Counted from the first letter of the stretch, positions 18,945-28,925 are shown. The stretch: 64,000 bases of DNA from Agarivorans litoreus (GCF_019649015.1 NZ_BLPI01000001.1:1197501-1261500); one strand, 5' to 3'. Notes: generated by a model from the sequence alone, not told the origin. A program made the numbers and translations.

Positions 18945-19210
18945 TAGGGTCTGTAGATCTTTGGTGTTGAAATTTTGTTTGAGATAAGCGGGCTTTAATC
19001 GCGGCGAGCACTTAGAAGCCTAGTGGGCTAAGCAAGAAGTGCTTAACAAAGAGTAAAGTTCGCTTATCCGAACCCTTCGGGCAGTATTTCTTAGCCATTT
19101 ATTCAGCGTTAGCGAGTGATTATTAAGCCCACTTAACTGCACACTCACTGCCTTGCCTAAATGGCTAATAAATTGCTGCAATAACCATCAGCAAAGATCA
19201 ACAGACCCTA
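18945..19210 (+). mobile_element. 266-bp MITE-like element, copy 4
   Basis: TA-flanked, left end TAGGGTCTGTAGATCTTTG with one change from the consensus, right end perfect. It lies 114 bp upstream of cti and about 195 bp before the Fur box. The only copy in a divergent promoter region rather than at a gene 3' end. Confidence 0.88.
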
Positions 19211-19394
19211 GTATTTATGGTGATAATTTTCTGTGCAAAACGCCCTTAGAAACTATGCATATTCTATTTTGTTAAACACCAATATATTTAAGCCGCCTTA
19301 TTTTGACTTTACAGACATAAGTGGTAACTCCTCCAGCTAACTTTAAATTTTTGCCCTTCCAATCAACTGTCAAATAAAAAAAGCACAAAATAAC

Positions 19395-19423
19395 TTGCAA
19401 ACAAAATGATAATGATTATCATT
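19395..19423 (+). promoter_or_regulatory. Fur box with embedded promoter
   Basis: TGATAATGATTATCA (19407-19421) is a perfect 7-1-7 Fur palindrome and extends symmetrically to AATGATAATGATTATCATT (19405-19423). A TTGCAA -35-like hexamer (19395-19400) and TATCAT -10-like hexamer (19417-19422) with 16-bp spacing place the box over the core promoter, so iron-replete Fur should repress the two genes that follow. Confidence 0.85.
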
Positions 19424-19452
19424 TAGATATAGAGATTAGTGAGGACAACATT

Positions 19453-19656
19453 ATGATTAAAACATTAACTTTTGCCAGCATGCATTTCACTATCGCTTTT
19501 TTGGTCACTTGGTTGTTAACTGGTGACATAATGATTGGCGGTTTGGTTGCCATAATAGAGCCAGCAGTAAACAGTGTGGCTTACTTCTTTCACGAAAAAG
19601 CCTGGACCAAATGGGGCTTCAACCGCCCTCAGCCAGCCAAGGAGTATGCATGTTAG
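19453..19656 (+). CDS. DUF2061 small membrane protein
   Basis: 67 aa. Two hydrophobic helices (FTIAFLVTWLLTG and IGGLVAIIEPAVNSVAYFF) with the E-P and FHEKAW signature of DUF2061. Function unknown. It sits directly behind a perfect Fur box and overlaps the next gene by 7 bp, so it is a predicted iron-regulated inner-membrane protein. Confidence 0.85.
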   Translation: MIKTLTFASMHFTIAFLVTWLLTGDIMIGGLVAIIEPAVNSVAYFFHEKAWTKWGFNRPQPAKEYAC

Positions 19657-19847
19657 ACCAACAACGCGTTCAACAAATGGATATCAATATTTTGGTAAGC
19701 ATTGTAAACATGCAAATTAGAAATGAGTTTGCTAGCTTTACTGAACTATGCAGGTTTTACCAACTAAATCAGAGCCAATTGAGCCAACGCTTAGAATCAG
19801 CAGGCTACCAATTACAAGCTAAGCAACAACAGTTTACCGCGGCCTAA
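19650..19847 (+). CDS. DUF4250 family small protein
   Basis: 65 aa when started at ATG 19650, which is preceded by AAGGAG at ideal spacing and gives the family pattern MDINILVSIVNMQIRNEF and LSQRLESAGYQ. Predicted small helical soluble protein of unknown role. The overlap with the DUF2061 gene means translational coupling under the same Fur-controlled promoter. Confidence 0.8.
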   Translation: MLDQQRVQQMDINILVSIVNMQIRNEFASFTELCRFYQLNQSQLSQRLESAGYQLQAKQQQFTAA

Positions 19848-19937
19848 TCACTTACTCCACTCTGCTCTGCTCTACAAAGCGGATGGCCAATTAACATACG
19901 CGCTTAAACAGAATAAGCAACTTGGTAAATAGCTAAA

Positions 19938-20612
19938 CTACTCTGCACTGGCATTCATCGCGCTATAAGCACGGTAGGCAAATACTAAAAAGAAAGCTTC
20001 CAGAACTTGCCCAAAAACTCGATTGGCAAACACCCATACGCCATTGGCATTATTGTCTAATAGCCAATGATGCACAGCCCAAACGGGTATCATGGTAACC
20101 CCAGCAACCACTATCACGCCCGCTAGCAAAGGCCACTTATAGGCTTCGGTTTGCCGCCAACTTGCGCTAATTGCTTCCACGGGACTGCTTTTGTTTAGTA
20201 CACAATGTAAATCTGCCACCAACAATCGACTGGCGATAACAATACCAGGCAACACAAAAAAGCTCAGGCCAAGCATTACCAAAGCAAAACACATTGCCAC
20301 TACCATAAACAACAAAGGCCAAATACTTAACGACGCTTGAAAACAGCGAGCAATTGACCACGGCTGCTGTTTAAACTGGGCGCGCATGTACAAAATGATT
20401 GCACCTTGATAAATAGGCTGCATTAACAAACCTATTATCACAAACATCCAGTAATTTGCGGTAGAAGGCTCGCTAGGGTTTTGAACATATTGGCTTTGCA
20501 ATGCAGCAAAAGGTACAGCAAAGGGCAAAACCATTAACGCCAATTGAGCAAAATGCTGACGGTAAAAACGTAAGCTATCGGCCAACCAGTCCCATAAACC
20601 AACTATTGCCAT
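19938..20612 (-). CDS. YciC/UPF0259-like membrane protein
   Basis: 224 aa polytopic membrane protein with about six helices. The arrangement (N-terminal amphipathic WDWLADSLRFYRQHF, a repeated hydrophobic core and LVADLHCVLNKSSPVEAISASW) resembles the UPF0259/YciC type. Function unknown. It is 40 bp downstream of the HAD hydrolase gene on the same strand and may be co-transcribed with it. Confidence 0.6.
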   Translation of the reverse strand: MAIVGLWDWLADSLRFYRQHFAQLALMVLPFAVPFAALQSQYVQNPSEPSTANYWMFVIIGLLMQPIYQGAIILYMRAQFKQQPWSIARCFQASLSIWPLLFMVVAMCFALVMLGLSFFVLPGIVIASRLLVADLHCVLNKSSPVEAISASWRQTEAYKWPLLAGVIVVAGVTMIPVWAVHHWLLDNNANGVWVFANRVFGQVLEAFFLVFAYRAYSAMNASAE

Positions 20613-20652
20613 ACTGCTTTCACCACTCCTTTAAAACCGCCAGTCAATAAGT

Positions 20653-21366
20653 TTATGCTAAACAGATACATTGATGTAACTGATTAAGCGAGGCTATTGT
20701 CCAGTTCACATTTTCCAATGGCTGATGTTCAGGCTCGCTGTTTTTGTCTCTTTGCAACCACACACTGCTCATACCTGCTGAATTAGAGCCCTGTGCGTCA
20801 TTCACTAAATTGTCTCCCACATAACAACATTGGCTAAGCTCAAGCTTGGCCAGCTGTGCAGCTTGCTGAAAAATCGCTGCTTTAGGCTTAGCAACCCCAG
20901 CCGCTTCTGCGGTTAGAACAAACTCGAAATAATCGAACAAGCCCGCTGCACGTACTTTTCGCTGTTGCATATCTTCAGGCCCATTTGATACTAACGCTAG
21001 CCGCCAGCCTTGTTGTTTAAGCTGACTTAAACAAGCCAAGGTATCGCCGTACAGCACGGTTGCATCGATATATTGCTGCATGAAATATTCGAAAGCCTGC
21101 TCAGCAGCATCAGCACTTAAGCTCTTATCTTGCAATGCTTCTCGCGCTCGGGCTTGGCGCATTTCAGCGGCGCTCAGTTTACCATGTAAAAAAGCTGGAT
21201 AATGAAGTTTTAGCGCCCGCTTCCAATGACTTAAAGCATCGTGAGTTTGCGAGGGTTTGTATTTACCAAACAAAGCTTTCGCAGCAGTTTCGGTAGCAAC
21301 TCCGTCATCCACTAAGGTGTCGTCTAAGTCAAACATTAGCATCTTGGCTTGGATGGGTTTAATCAT
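20653..21366 (-). CDS. HAD-superfamily hydrolase (YjjG-like)
   Basis: 237 aa. All four HAD motifs are present: DLDDTLVDD near the N-terminus, VSNGP, KPKAAIF and the GDNLVNDAQGS acid pair. The helical cap at residues about 20-95 places it in subfamily IA, which includes nucleotide 5'-phosphatase YjjG; the exact substrate is not shown by sequence. Confidence 0.85.
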   Translation of the reverse strand: MIKPIQAKMLMFDLDDTLVDDGVATETAAKALFGKYKPSQTHDALSHWKRALKLHYPAFLHGKLSAAEMRQARAREALQDKSLSADAAEQAFEYFMQQYIDATVLYGDTLACLSQLKQQGWRLALVSNGPEDMQQRKVRAAGLFDYFEFVLTAEAAGVAKPKAAIFQQAAQLAKLELSQCCYVGDNLVNDAQGSNSAGMSSVWLQRDKNSEPEHQPLENVNWTIASLNQLHQCICLA

Positions 21367-21521
21367 CGGTATTCCTTGTATTTTCAGTCAGATTAGCGAT
21401 AGGAAATAAGAAGTCAACGGTTGTTTACAGCAAGTCCTTCTGCCTAATCGAGAAAAGCTAGTGATCTAATCGGCCAGTGCTAACGTTAAAGAGAGGTCTA
21501 ACATAATAGTAAGGACTCATC

Positions 21522-21758
21522 ATGAAAACTCAATCCGTTGGCCTAAGTGATGTTACCGTGCTTTTTTACCCAAGCGATAACCCTTATCAGCTGCAATCTA
21601 TGCTGTTAACAGATCAAGTTGTGAATAGCCAAGGCAGAGTAGTGATCCCCCGTAAACACAAGCAGGGAAAAATTATTGTTGCCGTAATAGCAGGTCAAGC
21701 CGAGTTACTGAACTTACTCGGCGACCGATTTGATGTAAGCCCCTTGTCAGTGGCTTAA
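21522..21758 (+). CDS. DUF2375/TIGR02922-type small protein
   Basis: 78 aa. Pattern VTVLFYPSDNPYQLQ, VVNSQGRVVIPRKHKQGKIIVAVIAG and LLGDRF recalls the TIGR02922/DUF2375 family of Shewanella and Colwellia. Short beta-rich soluble protein, function unknown. An AAGGA-like site precedes the ATG. The stop overlaps by 4 bp the stop of the convergent MATE gene. Confidence 0.6.
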   Translation: MKTQSVGLSDVTVLFYPSDNPYQLQSMLLTDQVVNSQGRVVIPRKHKQGKIIVAVIAGQAELLNLLGDRFDVSPLSVA

Positions 21759-23224
21759 GGTTTAGCATCTGCGCTATCTGTAGAAGACACGCTTCCTTCT
21801 AACTCAGCTTCAGCACACATGTAAGCGCGACTAGAACAAAATGGCGTAAGCGGCACACTAGGGGACAATGGTTGCTCTTGCTCTGCCAGTTGACGTTGAT
21901 GCTTATTGGTGACTCTAGCCACAATATAGAAAGCCATACGTAGTGCCAATATCCCAAACACTATTGTACCTACTGCTTGACCGCCCAACACGCCCAACGG
22001 GCCAAACCAATGCCCACCTAGATAAACAAAAGGGACCGTGCCTAAAGTTGCTTTGCCAAAATTAAGCATGGTAGAGGTGCTTGGGTAGCCAAGATTATTA
22101 AAGGCAGCGTTAGCCACAAACATCGCCCCATTAAATACAAAGCTAAAGCTTATCCAGGTACAGAAGAAAGCAATAACAGTGGCCGCTTCACCACCTACAC
22201 CAAACACATCCACAATTACGTTTTGCCCTAACAATAGAATTAACGACACCGCAACAACAAATCCACCGTTAAACCATAGCGCTTTGCTTAAAGCCTCATG
22301 TACTCTAGCGAAATTATTTGCCCCAAAGTTTTGGCCAACAATAGGGCCAATGGCGCCAGATAATGAGAATATCATGCCAAATGCCACCGGTATTATACGT
22401 CCTACCACTGCCCAACCCGCTACGTAGGCATCGCCAAAAATAGCAATAGAAGCAGTAACATAAGCATTGCCCAAAGGGGTTGCTACATTGGTCATCATAG
22501 CGGGAGCAGCCACCTTTAAAATAGCGCGCAGATCTTGAAGCCACTTTCGCAAATTAAAGCCAGCAAACAACTGGTGCTTGTAAATCACTCCAGACAAGGC
22601 AACACCTGCAACAACAAAGCGCGCGATAACCGAGGCAATAGCGGCACCAGGTAATCCAAGTCCAAGCGCAAATATAAATATCGGATCGAGTACCGCATTT
22701 ACCCCGCCGCCAGCCAAGGTAGACCACATCGCCCGTTTTGCATCACCTACCGAGCGCAGTGCAGCGCCACCACTCATGGCCAAACCAAGAATCGGTAGCG
22801 AAGGCAGTAAGATTCTTAAATATTGTACTGCAAGTTCATGGGTTCTGGCCTTAGCGCCAATCAAGCTCAATAGCTCTGGCGCAAAATACCAAGCCAAAGC
22901 GGCAAAAGCGGCGCTAATCAAAAAACCAGTAAATAAGATATTGGTGACTAACTGCTTAGCCCGGGCTTTATCTTGCTGGCCAATCGCTTTTGACACCAAG
23001 GCGGTCATCGCAATCGACAAGCCAATAGAAATGGAGGTAGTAAAAAATGCGATGGTTCCGGCGTAGCCCACCGCTGCTGCTAGCTCAGCCTCACCCAATA
23101 AGCTAATAAAAAACAAATCGGTTAAATCAACCAAAAACAACGCAGTTAAGCCAATGGCATTGGTGGAGGACATAACAACGATGTGGCGAAAAATATCACC
23201 AGACACGAACTTTGCCTTTGGCAT
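21755..23224 (-). CDS. MATE family efflux transporter
   Basis: 489 aa when started at ATG 23224, with GAGAG upstream; the longer frame adds 16 poor codons. Twelve membrane helices in two MatE repeats (first from about residue 20, second from about 240), exporting drugs or cationic compounds using Na+ or H+. The C-terminal 60 residues are hydrophilic. Tail-to-tail overlap with the small gene upstream. Confidence 0.9.
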   Translation of the reverse strand: MPKAKFVSGDIFRHIVVMSSTNAIGLTALFLVDLTDLFFISLLGEAELAAAVGYAGTIAFFTTSISIGLSIAMTALVSKAIGQQDKARAKQLVTNILFTGFLISAAFAALAWYFAPELLSLIGAKARTHELAVQYLRILLPSLPILGLAMSGGAALRSVGDAKRAMWSTLAGGGVNAVLDPIFIFALGLGLPGAAIASVIARFVVAGVALSGVIYKHQLFAGFNLRKWLQDLRAILKVAAPAMMTNVATPLGNAYVTASIAIFGDAYVAGWAVVGRIIPVAFGMIFSLSGAIGPIVGQNFGANNFARVHEALSKALWFNGGFVVAVSLILLLGQNVIVDVFGVGGEAATVIAFFCTWISFSFVFNGAMFVANAAFNNLGYPSTSTMLNFGKATLGTVPFVYLGGHWFGPLGVLGGQAVGTIVFGILALRMAFYIVARVTNKHQRQLAEQEQPLSPSVPLTPFCSSRAYMCAEAELEGSVSSTDSADAKP

Positions 23225-23289
23225 AGAAACTCTCAAAACAACTGGGTAATTTCTAGTGTAGGCGCTAATCAAAACGAAGTCATTGGCGA

Positions 23290-23316
23290 AATAGCCCCTT
23301 AATTAAAGGGGCTATT
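23290..23316 (-). terminator. Terminator of metE
   Basis: An 11-bp perfect stem, AATAGCCCCTT with AAGGGGCTATT, loop AATTA, located 12 bp beyond the metE stop. The T-run on the minus strand is short (TT), so termination may be incomplete. Confidence 0.6.
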
Positions 23317-23327
23317 GCTGGTTAAAT

Positions 23328-25595
23328 TTAGCTAAAGCTAGCACGTAGCTCTTTGGTTGCTAATACCATGTTGTTTAAGGCTGCCTCAGTTTCCTGCCAA
23401 TTACGGGTTTTTAAGCCACAATCTGGGTTTACCCACAAGCGTTGCAATGGGATCCATTGTGCTGCTTTATCAATCAACGCTTTAATATCATCGATGCTAG
23501 GAATGTTAGGCGAGTGAATGTCGTAAACACCTGGGCCAATTTCATTTGGATACTCAAAGTGCTCAAAGGCCTGCAACAAACTCATCGCCGAACGAGAAGT
23601 CTCAATGGTTAATACGTCGGCATCCAATGCGGCTACCGCTGGCATAATGTCATTAAACTCGCTGTAACACATGTGAGTATGGATCTGCGTTTCAGGTTTA
23701 GCGCTAGCTGCAGATAGCTTAAAAGCAGATACCGCCCAGTTTAAATAGTCATCCCATTGGCTGCGTTTAAGCGGCATACCTTCGCGAATTGCCGGTTCAT
23801 CAATTTGAATAACTTGAATACCGGCTTGTTGTAGCTCGGCCACTTCATCATTAAGCGCGATAGCGATTTGCTCAGCGATTTGGGCGCGGCTAATATCCTC
23901 TCGGGCGAAGCTCCACGTCAAAATAGTCACCGGGCCAGTTAGCATGCCTTTTACCGGCTTGTTAGTTAAGGATTGCGCATAGCTGCTCCACTCAATGGTA
24001 AGAGGTTTAGCGCGCTCGATGTCATCTACAATAATTGCTGGTTTTACACAACGCGAGCCATAACTTTGTACCCAACCAAAGCGGCTAGCAATAAAGCCAT
24101 CTAATAGCTCGGCAAAATACTCAACCATGTCGTTACGTTCGGCTTCACCATGCACTAACACATCCAAATCTAAGCGCTCTTGACGCTCAATGGCATCCTT
24201 AATGTGTTGCGCAAGCGCAGCATCATAATCAGCTTGGCTTAGTTGCCCCGCTTTATATTCGCGACGCTGACGACGAATTTCATTGGTTTGCGGAAACGAA
24301 CCAATAGTAGTGGTTGGCAAGGGTGGCAATTGCAAACTTTGCTGCTGAATTTCTTGGCGCTGTGCAAAGCTTAAAGTACGCTCACGCTCAGCCGGGGTTA
24401 AGGCGCTAATTCGCTGCTGCAAGCTGGAGTTGTTTTTCTTGCTAAGGTTTTGCAAAGCAGCACTGTATTGGCGAGATAGCCGCAGGGCGTCAGCTTCACC
24501 GTTTAGCGCTTCATCAAGTATTTGCAGTTCAGATAGTTTTTGCTCCGCAAAAGCCAAACGATATTTAGCATCACCCAAGTCTGTTTCACTCTCTAGATCA
24601 AGCGGGCTGTGCAACAAAGAACAAGACGAGGCAAGCCACAAGCGCTCGCCTAAGCGAGCTTTAAGTGAGCTGTAGTTCTCGATAATCTCTGGCAAATTTG
24701 CTCGCCATACATTGCGACCATTAATCACCCCAGCCGACAATACCCACGCGTCAGGTAACCAAGTTAGTACTTGCTCAAGCTGTTGTGGAGCGGCAGATAA
24801 ATCTAAATGCAGCCCGTCTACCGCCAATTGCTTAATCACCTCAGCATTGTCTAACACATCTGCAAAATAGCTGGTCAGAAGCAACTTAGTGGGGCTGAGC
24901 TTTGTTTGATAAGCAGCTAACAATGCGCCTTGCCATTGCGAATCGAGCTCTAGACCCAAGATAGGTTCGTCCACTTGAACCCACTCCACACCTAAATCTG
25001 CAACAGCTCGGAAGATCTCGCGGTAAACCGTTAACAACTGTGGCAATAACGACAAACGGTCAAAATCACTGGCTGCTTGCTCGTCATTTTTACCGAGGTA
25101 CAGGTAAGAAACAGGCCCCAAAATAACTGGCTTAACTGCATGGCCTTGCTCAAATGCTTCGCAAATTTCATCAAACAGTTGCTGCCACTGTAGGCTAAAT
25201 ACACTGTCTTCAGAAAACTCCGGCACAATGTAGTGGTAATTAGTGTTAAACCATTTGCTCATGTCTGATGCCGCATGATTACAGCCACAGCCCTGTTGGC
25301 CACGAGCAATTGCAAACATGCTATCTAGGTTAATTTGCTCAGACTGATGACGCTTAGGCAGGTTGCCTAACAATAATGAAGTATTTAGTACTTGGTCGTA
25401 CCAAGCAAAATCGCCGACGGTCACCCAAGCTTGACCGCTGTTTTTTTGGGCTTGCCAGTTTTGTTGGCGAATGTTTTTGCCAACTTGTAATAACTCTTGC
25501 TGCGAAGATTCACCACGCCAGTAGCTTTCTAAAGCAAATTTTAGTTCTCGTTGCTTCCCAATTCTTGGGTAACCCAATACGTGAGTAGTGCTCAT
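23328..25595 (-). CDS. metE: Cobalamin-independent methionine synthase MetE
   Basis: 755 aa, the normal length. It transfers methyl from 5-methyltetrahydropteroyltriglutamate to homocysteine. The N-terminal and C-terminal beta-barrels are both full; zinc ligands are visible as HTHMC (around residues 638-642) and NPDCGLKTR (Cys near 727), and [13 protein letters not shown] starts the catalytic half. Divergent from metR with MetR boxes between them, so it is predicted to be activated by MetR with homocysteine. Confidence 0.97.
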   Translation of the reverse strand: MSTTHVLGYPRIGKQRELKFALESYWRGESSQQELLQVGKNIRQQNWQAQKNSGQAWVTVGDFAWYDQVLNTSLLLGNLPKRHQSEQINLDSMFAIARGQQGCGCNHAASDMSKWFNTNYHYIVPEFSEDSVFSLQWQQLFDEICEAFEQGHAVKPVILGPVSYLYLGKNDEQAASDFDRLSLLPQLLTVYREIFRAVADLGVEWVQVDEPILGLELDSQWQGALLAAYQTKLSPTKLLLTSYFADVLDNAEVIKQLAVDGLHLDLSAAPQQLEQVLTWLPDAWVLSAGVINGRNVWRANLPEIIENYSSLKARLGERLWLASSCSLLHSPLDLESETDLGDAKYRLAFAEQKLSELQILDEALNGEADALRLSRQYSAALQNLSKKNNSSLQQRISALTPAERERTLSFAQRQEIQQQSLQLPPLPTTTIGSFPQTNEIRRQRREYKAGQLSQADYDAALAQHIKDAIERQERLDLDVLVHGEAERNDMVEYFAELLDGFIASRFGWVQSYGSRCVKPAIIVDDIERAKPLTIEWSSYAQSLTNKPVKGMLTGPVTILTWSFAREDISRAQIAEQIAIALNDEVAELQQAGIQVIQIDEPAIREGMPLKRSQWDDYLNWAVSAFKLSAASAKPETQIHTHMCYSEFNDIMPAVAALDADVLTIETSRSAMSLLQAFEHFEYPNEIGPGVYDIHSPNIPSIDDIKALIDKAAQWIPLQRLWVNPDCGLKTRNWQETEAALNNMVLATKELRASFS

Positions 25596-25682
25596 ATCAA
25601 TATCCTTTTAGCCGTCTAGATGTATAAATTCATATTGACCAGAGCGAGGCCTCAACACAATTGAAAAGCCATCAAGTTAAAT

Positions 25683-25695
25683 TGAATTTTTCTCA
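25683..25695. promoter_or_regulatory. Secondary MetR-like box
   Basis: TGAA-TTTTT-CTCA, one mismatch from TGAA-N5-TTCA, 88 bp upstream of the metE start. A likely second binding site, since MetR usually occupies two boxes in the metE-metR region. Confidence 0.5.
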
Positions 25696-25755
25696 ACTCT
25701 GCTTAATCCAGTAAAAATTGAGCATACAAAATTAAAGCGTTCTCCCTATCTATAT

Positions 25756-25768
25756 TGAAAATTATTCA
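25756..25768. promoter_or_regulatory. MetR box (perfect)
   Basis: TGAA-AATTA-TTCA matches the MetR consensus TGAA-N5-TTCA exactly. It lies in the metE-metR divergent region, 98 bp from metR and 161 bp from metE. Confidence 0.75.
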
Positions 25769-25865
25769 TGTTAAGTCATCTACCTTGGCACTTATATGTA
25801 CAAACAAACCTGAACTGCCTAAGCTGCAAATTCGCCAACACACCTACAGGAGGCTAGCCAGATAA

Positions 25866-26789
25866 ATGTTAGAAATAAAGCATTTACGTTGCATTCAAGC
25901 TATTGCTGCTAGCTCTTCTTTAAAGTCAGCTGCTGCTAAGTTGTTTATTACCGATTCGGCGCTATCTCACCAGCTAAAAGACTTAGAGCAGCGCATCAAT
26001 AGTCAGCTAGTGTTAAGAAAGCAACAGCCCTTGCAACTCACCCAACACGGCCAGCAACTGCTTAATTTAGCCCAGCAAGTGCTGCCTTTAATTGAACAAA
26101 CCGAGCAACAATTTAGCGCCGCCCAACAACAGCAAACACGTTTAAACATTAGTGTTGATTGTCATGCTTGTTTTCAATGGTTATTACCGGCTTTGCAGCG
26201 GTTTCAGCAAACTTGGCCAGAGGTAAATAGCCATTTTTGCCAAGACAAAAACTATAACGGCCTGCCCTTGTTACAACGTGGTGAAGCTGACATTCTGCTA
26301 ACGTCTGAAGTAAGCCCAGAGGCGCAAATCCATTTTGAGCCTTTATTTGAATATGAAATGGTGCTTATTTGCCCACCTCAACACCGCTTAAGCAGCCAAG
26401 CGACCGTAACAGCCTCCCAGTTAAGCCAAGAAACCATCATTAGTTACCCGGTAACGCCACAACGCTTAGACTTATATCGTTACATTCTTCAACCCAGCCA
26501 AGTAGCTGTAAAACAATGGAAACACGCCGATAACCCAGCCATGTTACTGCAAATGGTCGCAGCAGGAATGGGAGTGGCAGCGATGCCTTATTGGGCTGTA
26601 GAGCATTATGCGCAGCAACAATTTGTGCACTTATTGTCGTTTGAACAGGCTTTATGGCGCCCCATGTACGCAGCCTTTAGTAAAAACGCTCAATCAAGTA
26701 CAGTGCTAAAAGATTTTGTTGAACATATTTTGCAACAAGCACTCAGCCAACTAAAAGGCGGCAGAGCACTAAGCTTTAAGCATAAATAA
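25866..26789 (+). CDS. metR: LysR-type methionine regulator MetR
   Basis: 307 aa. The N-terminus MLEIKHLRCIQAIAASSSLK, the helix-turn-helix through TDSALSHQLKDLEQR, and VLRKQQPLQLTQHG follow E. coli MetR closely. The periplasmic-binding-like effector domain (residues about 95-295) binds homocysteine. AGGAGG lies 12 nt upstream. Divergent from its target metE, with a perfect MetR box between them. Confidence 0.93.
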   Translation: MLEIKHLRCIQAIAASSSLKSAAAKLFITDSALSHQLKDLEQRINSQLVLRKQQPLQLTQHGQQLLNLAQQVLPLIEQTEQQFSAAQQQQTRLNISVDCHACFQWLLPALQRFQQTWPEVNSHFCQDKNYNGLPLLQRGEADILLTSEVSPEAQIHFEPLFEYEMVLICPPQHRLSSQATVTASQLSQETIISYPVTPQRLDLYRYILQPSQVAVKQWKHADNPAMLLQMVAAGMGVAAMPYWAVEHYAQQQFVHLLSFEQALWRPMYAAFSKNAQSSTVLKDFVEHILQQALSQLKGGRALSFKHK

Positions 26790-26891
26790 GCGTCAATTTG
26801 ATTTGACGGATCTGCCAAAAAGAGTTTACTTTTAATAACATAAGGAAAGCTCCCCAGCTCGTATTTTAACTTTTTGGCATAGGTTTTTGCG

Positions 26892-27920
26892 ATGGTTTCT
26901 GACTGGTCTCCAGCAGAGTTTACAGAAAGAAAAATGAGCCTTGTCATGCATTTGGCAGGTTTCATTCCTAGTGCTTATTTTTCAATTACTCATTTAGTTA
27001 ATGGGGTATTTTGGTACGGCTTAGTGGTACTACCCTGCGCCTTGGCCATTTTAGTTTCGCTATTCTTCTTATTCACCAAACCCGAATCCAACCATTACAA
27101 AACTGCCGACGTTTGGTTCTTATTGTTAGCCATTCCCCCAGTTTTATTAGCACTGACTCAACCTAATATGCACGGCGAATTTTTTGTTCCCGCATTAATT
27201 TTGGCTTGCTTTATCCACTTACCACTGCAAGTCGCAGAGCGTTTGGTTTTTGCAGTGAGCATTTTGGCGATTATCTTTGGTGTTCATCACTTAGGTGTTC
27301 ATCAAGGTATACGATTTAGCATTGGCGTAGTGGCCTCACACATCTTTGCATGGGGCTTGGCGCGGGTACTGGTAAAGCAAAATAACGAACTCAAAGAACT
27401 CGCGTTTAAAGACTCCCTCACTCGTTGCTACAACCGCAGAGCCTTGTTTGATGAGCTGCTAAAAGCTACCCAACAACATAAACGCAGTGGCATCAAAGCT
27501 AGCATTATCCTTTTAGACTTAGACCATTTTAAAGCCATTAATGATCAACATGGCCATAATGTAGGCGATCAAATACTGGTGTGGTTTGCCCACTTTTTGC
27601 AACAAAACACCCGCGTTAACGACCGCGTTTTTCGCTACGGAGGCGAAGAATTTCTTATCATGTTACACGATGCTGACTTTGATACTGCCTACCAAACTAG
27701 CGAGAAGCTAGTAGCTAAAATTTCTAGTTTATTAGCACCCAACCAACTGTCGATTAGCTTTAGTGCAGGCATAGCTAGCATCAAAGAAAATGAGAGTATT
27801 GATGATTGGATAGAGCGAGCAGACCAAGGTTTATATCAAGCCAAACAAGCGGGGAGAAAGCAAACTTGGCCCAGTCAATTTGAGTGTGTAGAAGCCAGCA
27901 CACCAAAACAGCCTATTTAA
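26892..27920 (+). CDS. Membrane diguanylate cyclase
   Basis: 342 aa; ATG 26934 is an equally possible start. Six or so membrane helices (residues about 15-175, no recognised sensor domain) are followed by a GGDEF domain from about 180. Active-site motif GGEEF is intact, and the product-inhibition I-site RxxD (RVND) lies five residues before it. Makes c-di-GMP at the inner membrane. Two PilZ proteins encoded 10-13 kb away are possible receivers. Confidence 0.9.
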   Translation: MVSDWSPAEFTERKMSLVMHLAGFIPSAYFSITHLVNGVFWYGLVVLPCALAILVSLFFLFTKPESNHYKTADVWFLLLAIPPVLLALTQPNMHGEFFVPALILACFIHLPLQVAERLVFAVSILAIIFGVHHLGVHQGIRFSIGVVASHIFAWGLARVLVKQNNELKELAFKDSLTRCYNRRALFDELLKATQQHKRSGIKASIILLDLDHFKAINDQHGHNVGDQILVWFAHFLQQNTRVNDRVFRYGGEEFLIMLHDADFDTAYQTSEKLVAKISSLLAPNQLSISFSAGIASIKENESIDDWIERADQGLYQAKQAGRKQTWPSQFECVEASTPKQPI

Positions 27921-27940
27921 ACACGTTGTTTAAATAGGCT
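27910..27940. terminator. Probable bidirectional terminator
   Basis: A 13-bp stem, AGCCTATTTAAAC with GTTTAAATAGGCT, with a short loop, overlaps the end of the diguanylate cyclase gene and faces the convergent lipoprotein gene. AT-rich, with no long T-run, hence moderate. Confidence 0.5.
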
Positions 27941-27976
27941 AATTACTATTAGCGTTACTTTATAAGTATAATTTTA

Positions 27977-28750
27977 TTAACTGGCCTTGCTGAAGCGATA
28001 AGACTGGATCATTTTCTCTTCACTACCTTGCTGTGAGTAGGTTTCTACAATCCAAAGCTGGGGGCTCACCACGCGTAATTCCATGCGCATGTTAGCAGTA
28101 TTAACCTGGCTTAAAGGGTAGTAACTAAAGCGGTTCATAGCCGCTTGAAACTCGCCCGCATACACCACATCATTTTCAAGGTTAGAGGCACTCACGCTTA
28201 ATTGATGACCTTGCTGTTGGTTATAGCTAATGGTTGTGCTGGCTTGTAACTCAAGCTTTTCGCCAGCCACCTCTAACTGCTCTAGCTCAACCGTAGCAGC
28301 ATCACTCTCCAACATTTTACCGCGTGCAAGGCCCTGCGCTTCGATGGTGCTACCATCAGGCTGAATCGCCCAAACGTTTACCTGCCATTGACCCAGCAAT
28401 TTATTCAAATGCTCACCTTGATTGGCCGTTGCATTGTCACCATTCATGATCACGGTATTTGGCTGGGCTATCGCTTCTGCAGTTGTACCGGTGCGGCGAT
28501 TCTCGTGGCTATTCTCGTAATCGCGCATTGCACCACTAGCACCACCCGCTGCAGCACCAACAGCAGCACCTTTTACTGCCAACTCAGCATCTCCAGTAAC
28601 TGCTCCCATAACTAAACCTAATACGGCTCCGCCTACTGCACCGGTTTTCATTCCTTGATTAGGATCAGGCTCACCATCCGTTGAGGCACAGCCGGCAAGC
28701 ATGGTGCTTGCAAGTAAAACGACACTAATAGAGGTTCCGATTTTGTTCAT
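27977..28750 (-). CDS. Lipoprotein with glycine-zipper segment
   Basis: 257 aa. A lipoprotein signal peptide ends in LAGC (Cys 21). Residues about 35-78 are a glycine zipper (MKTGAVGGAVLGLVMGAVTG, then AVKGAAVGAAAGGASGAM), which usually inserts into or spans a membrane. The C-terminal 140 residues are a beta-rich domain not recognised, with a lipocalin-like start (LLGQWQVNVWAI). Probably outer-membrane or periplasmic; function unknown. Confidence 0.75.
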   Translation of the reverse strand: MNKIGTSISVVLLASTMLAGCASTDGEPDPNQGMKTGAVGGAVLGLVMGAVTGDAELAVKGAAVGAAAGGASGAMRDYENSHENRRTGTTAEAIAQPNTVIMNGDNATANQGEHLNKLLGQWQVNVWAIQPDGSTIEAQGLARGKMLESDAATVELEQLEVAGEKLELQASTTISYNQQQGHQLSVSASNLENDVVYAGEFQAAMNRFSYYPLSQVNTANMRMELRVVSPQLWIVETYSQQGSEEKMIQSYRFSKAS

Positions 28751-28925
28751 TCATGGTTCTCGCTATTGCTAAATAATATGCGACTAAGATAAAGCAAGGC
28801 GCAAACTAACATCAGGGCATGTAAAAAGTTTTTTTTGTTAGCTAATGCCTAGCGGAACCCATTGGGCGAAGTGGCAACAACTTGCTAGAATAAACTACAT
28901 AATAACAATTACTTGATGACTCTAA

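Noticed and set aside
25596-25865. SAM or cobalamin riboswitch before metE
   Set aside because: No conserved core motifs seen; two MetR boxes explain the region.
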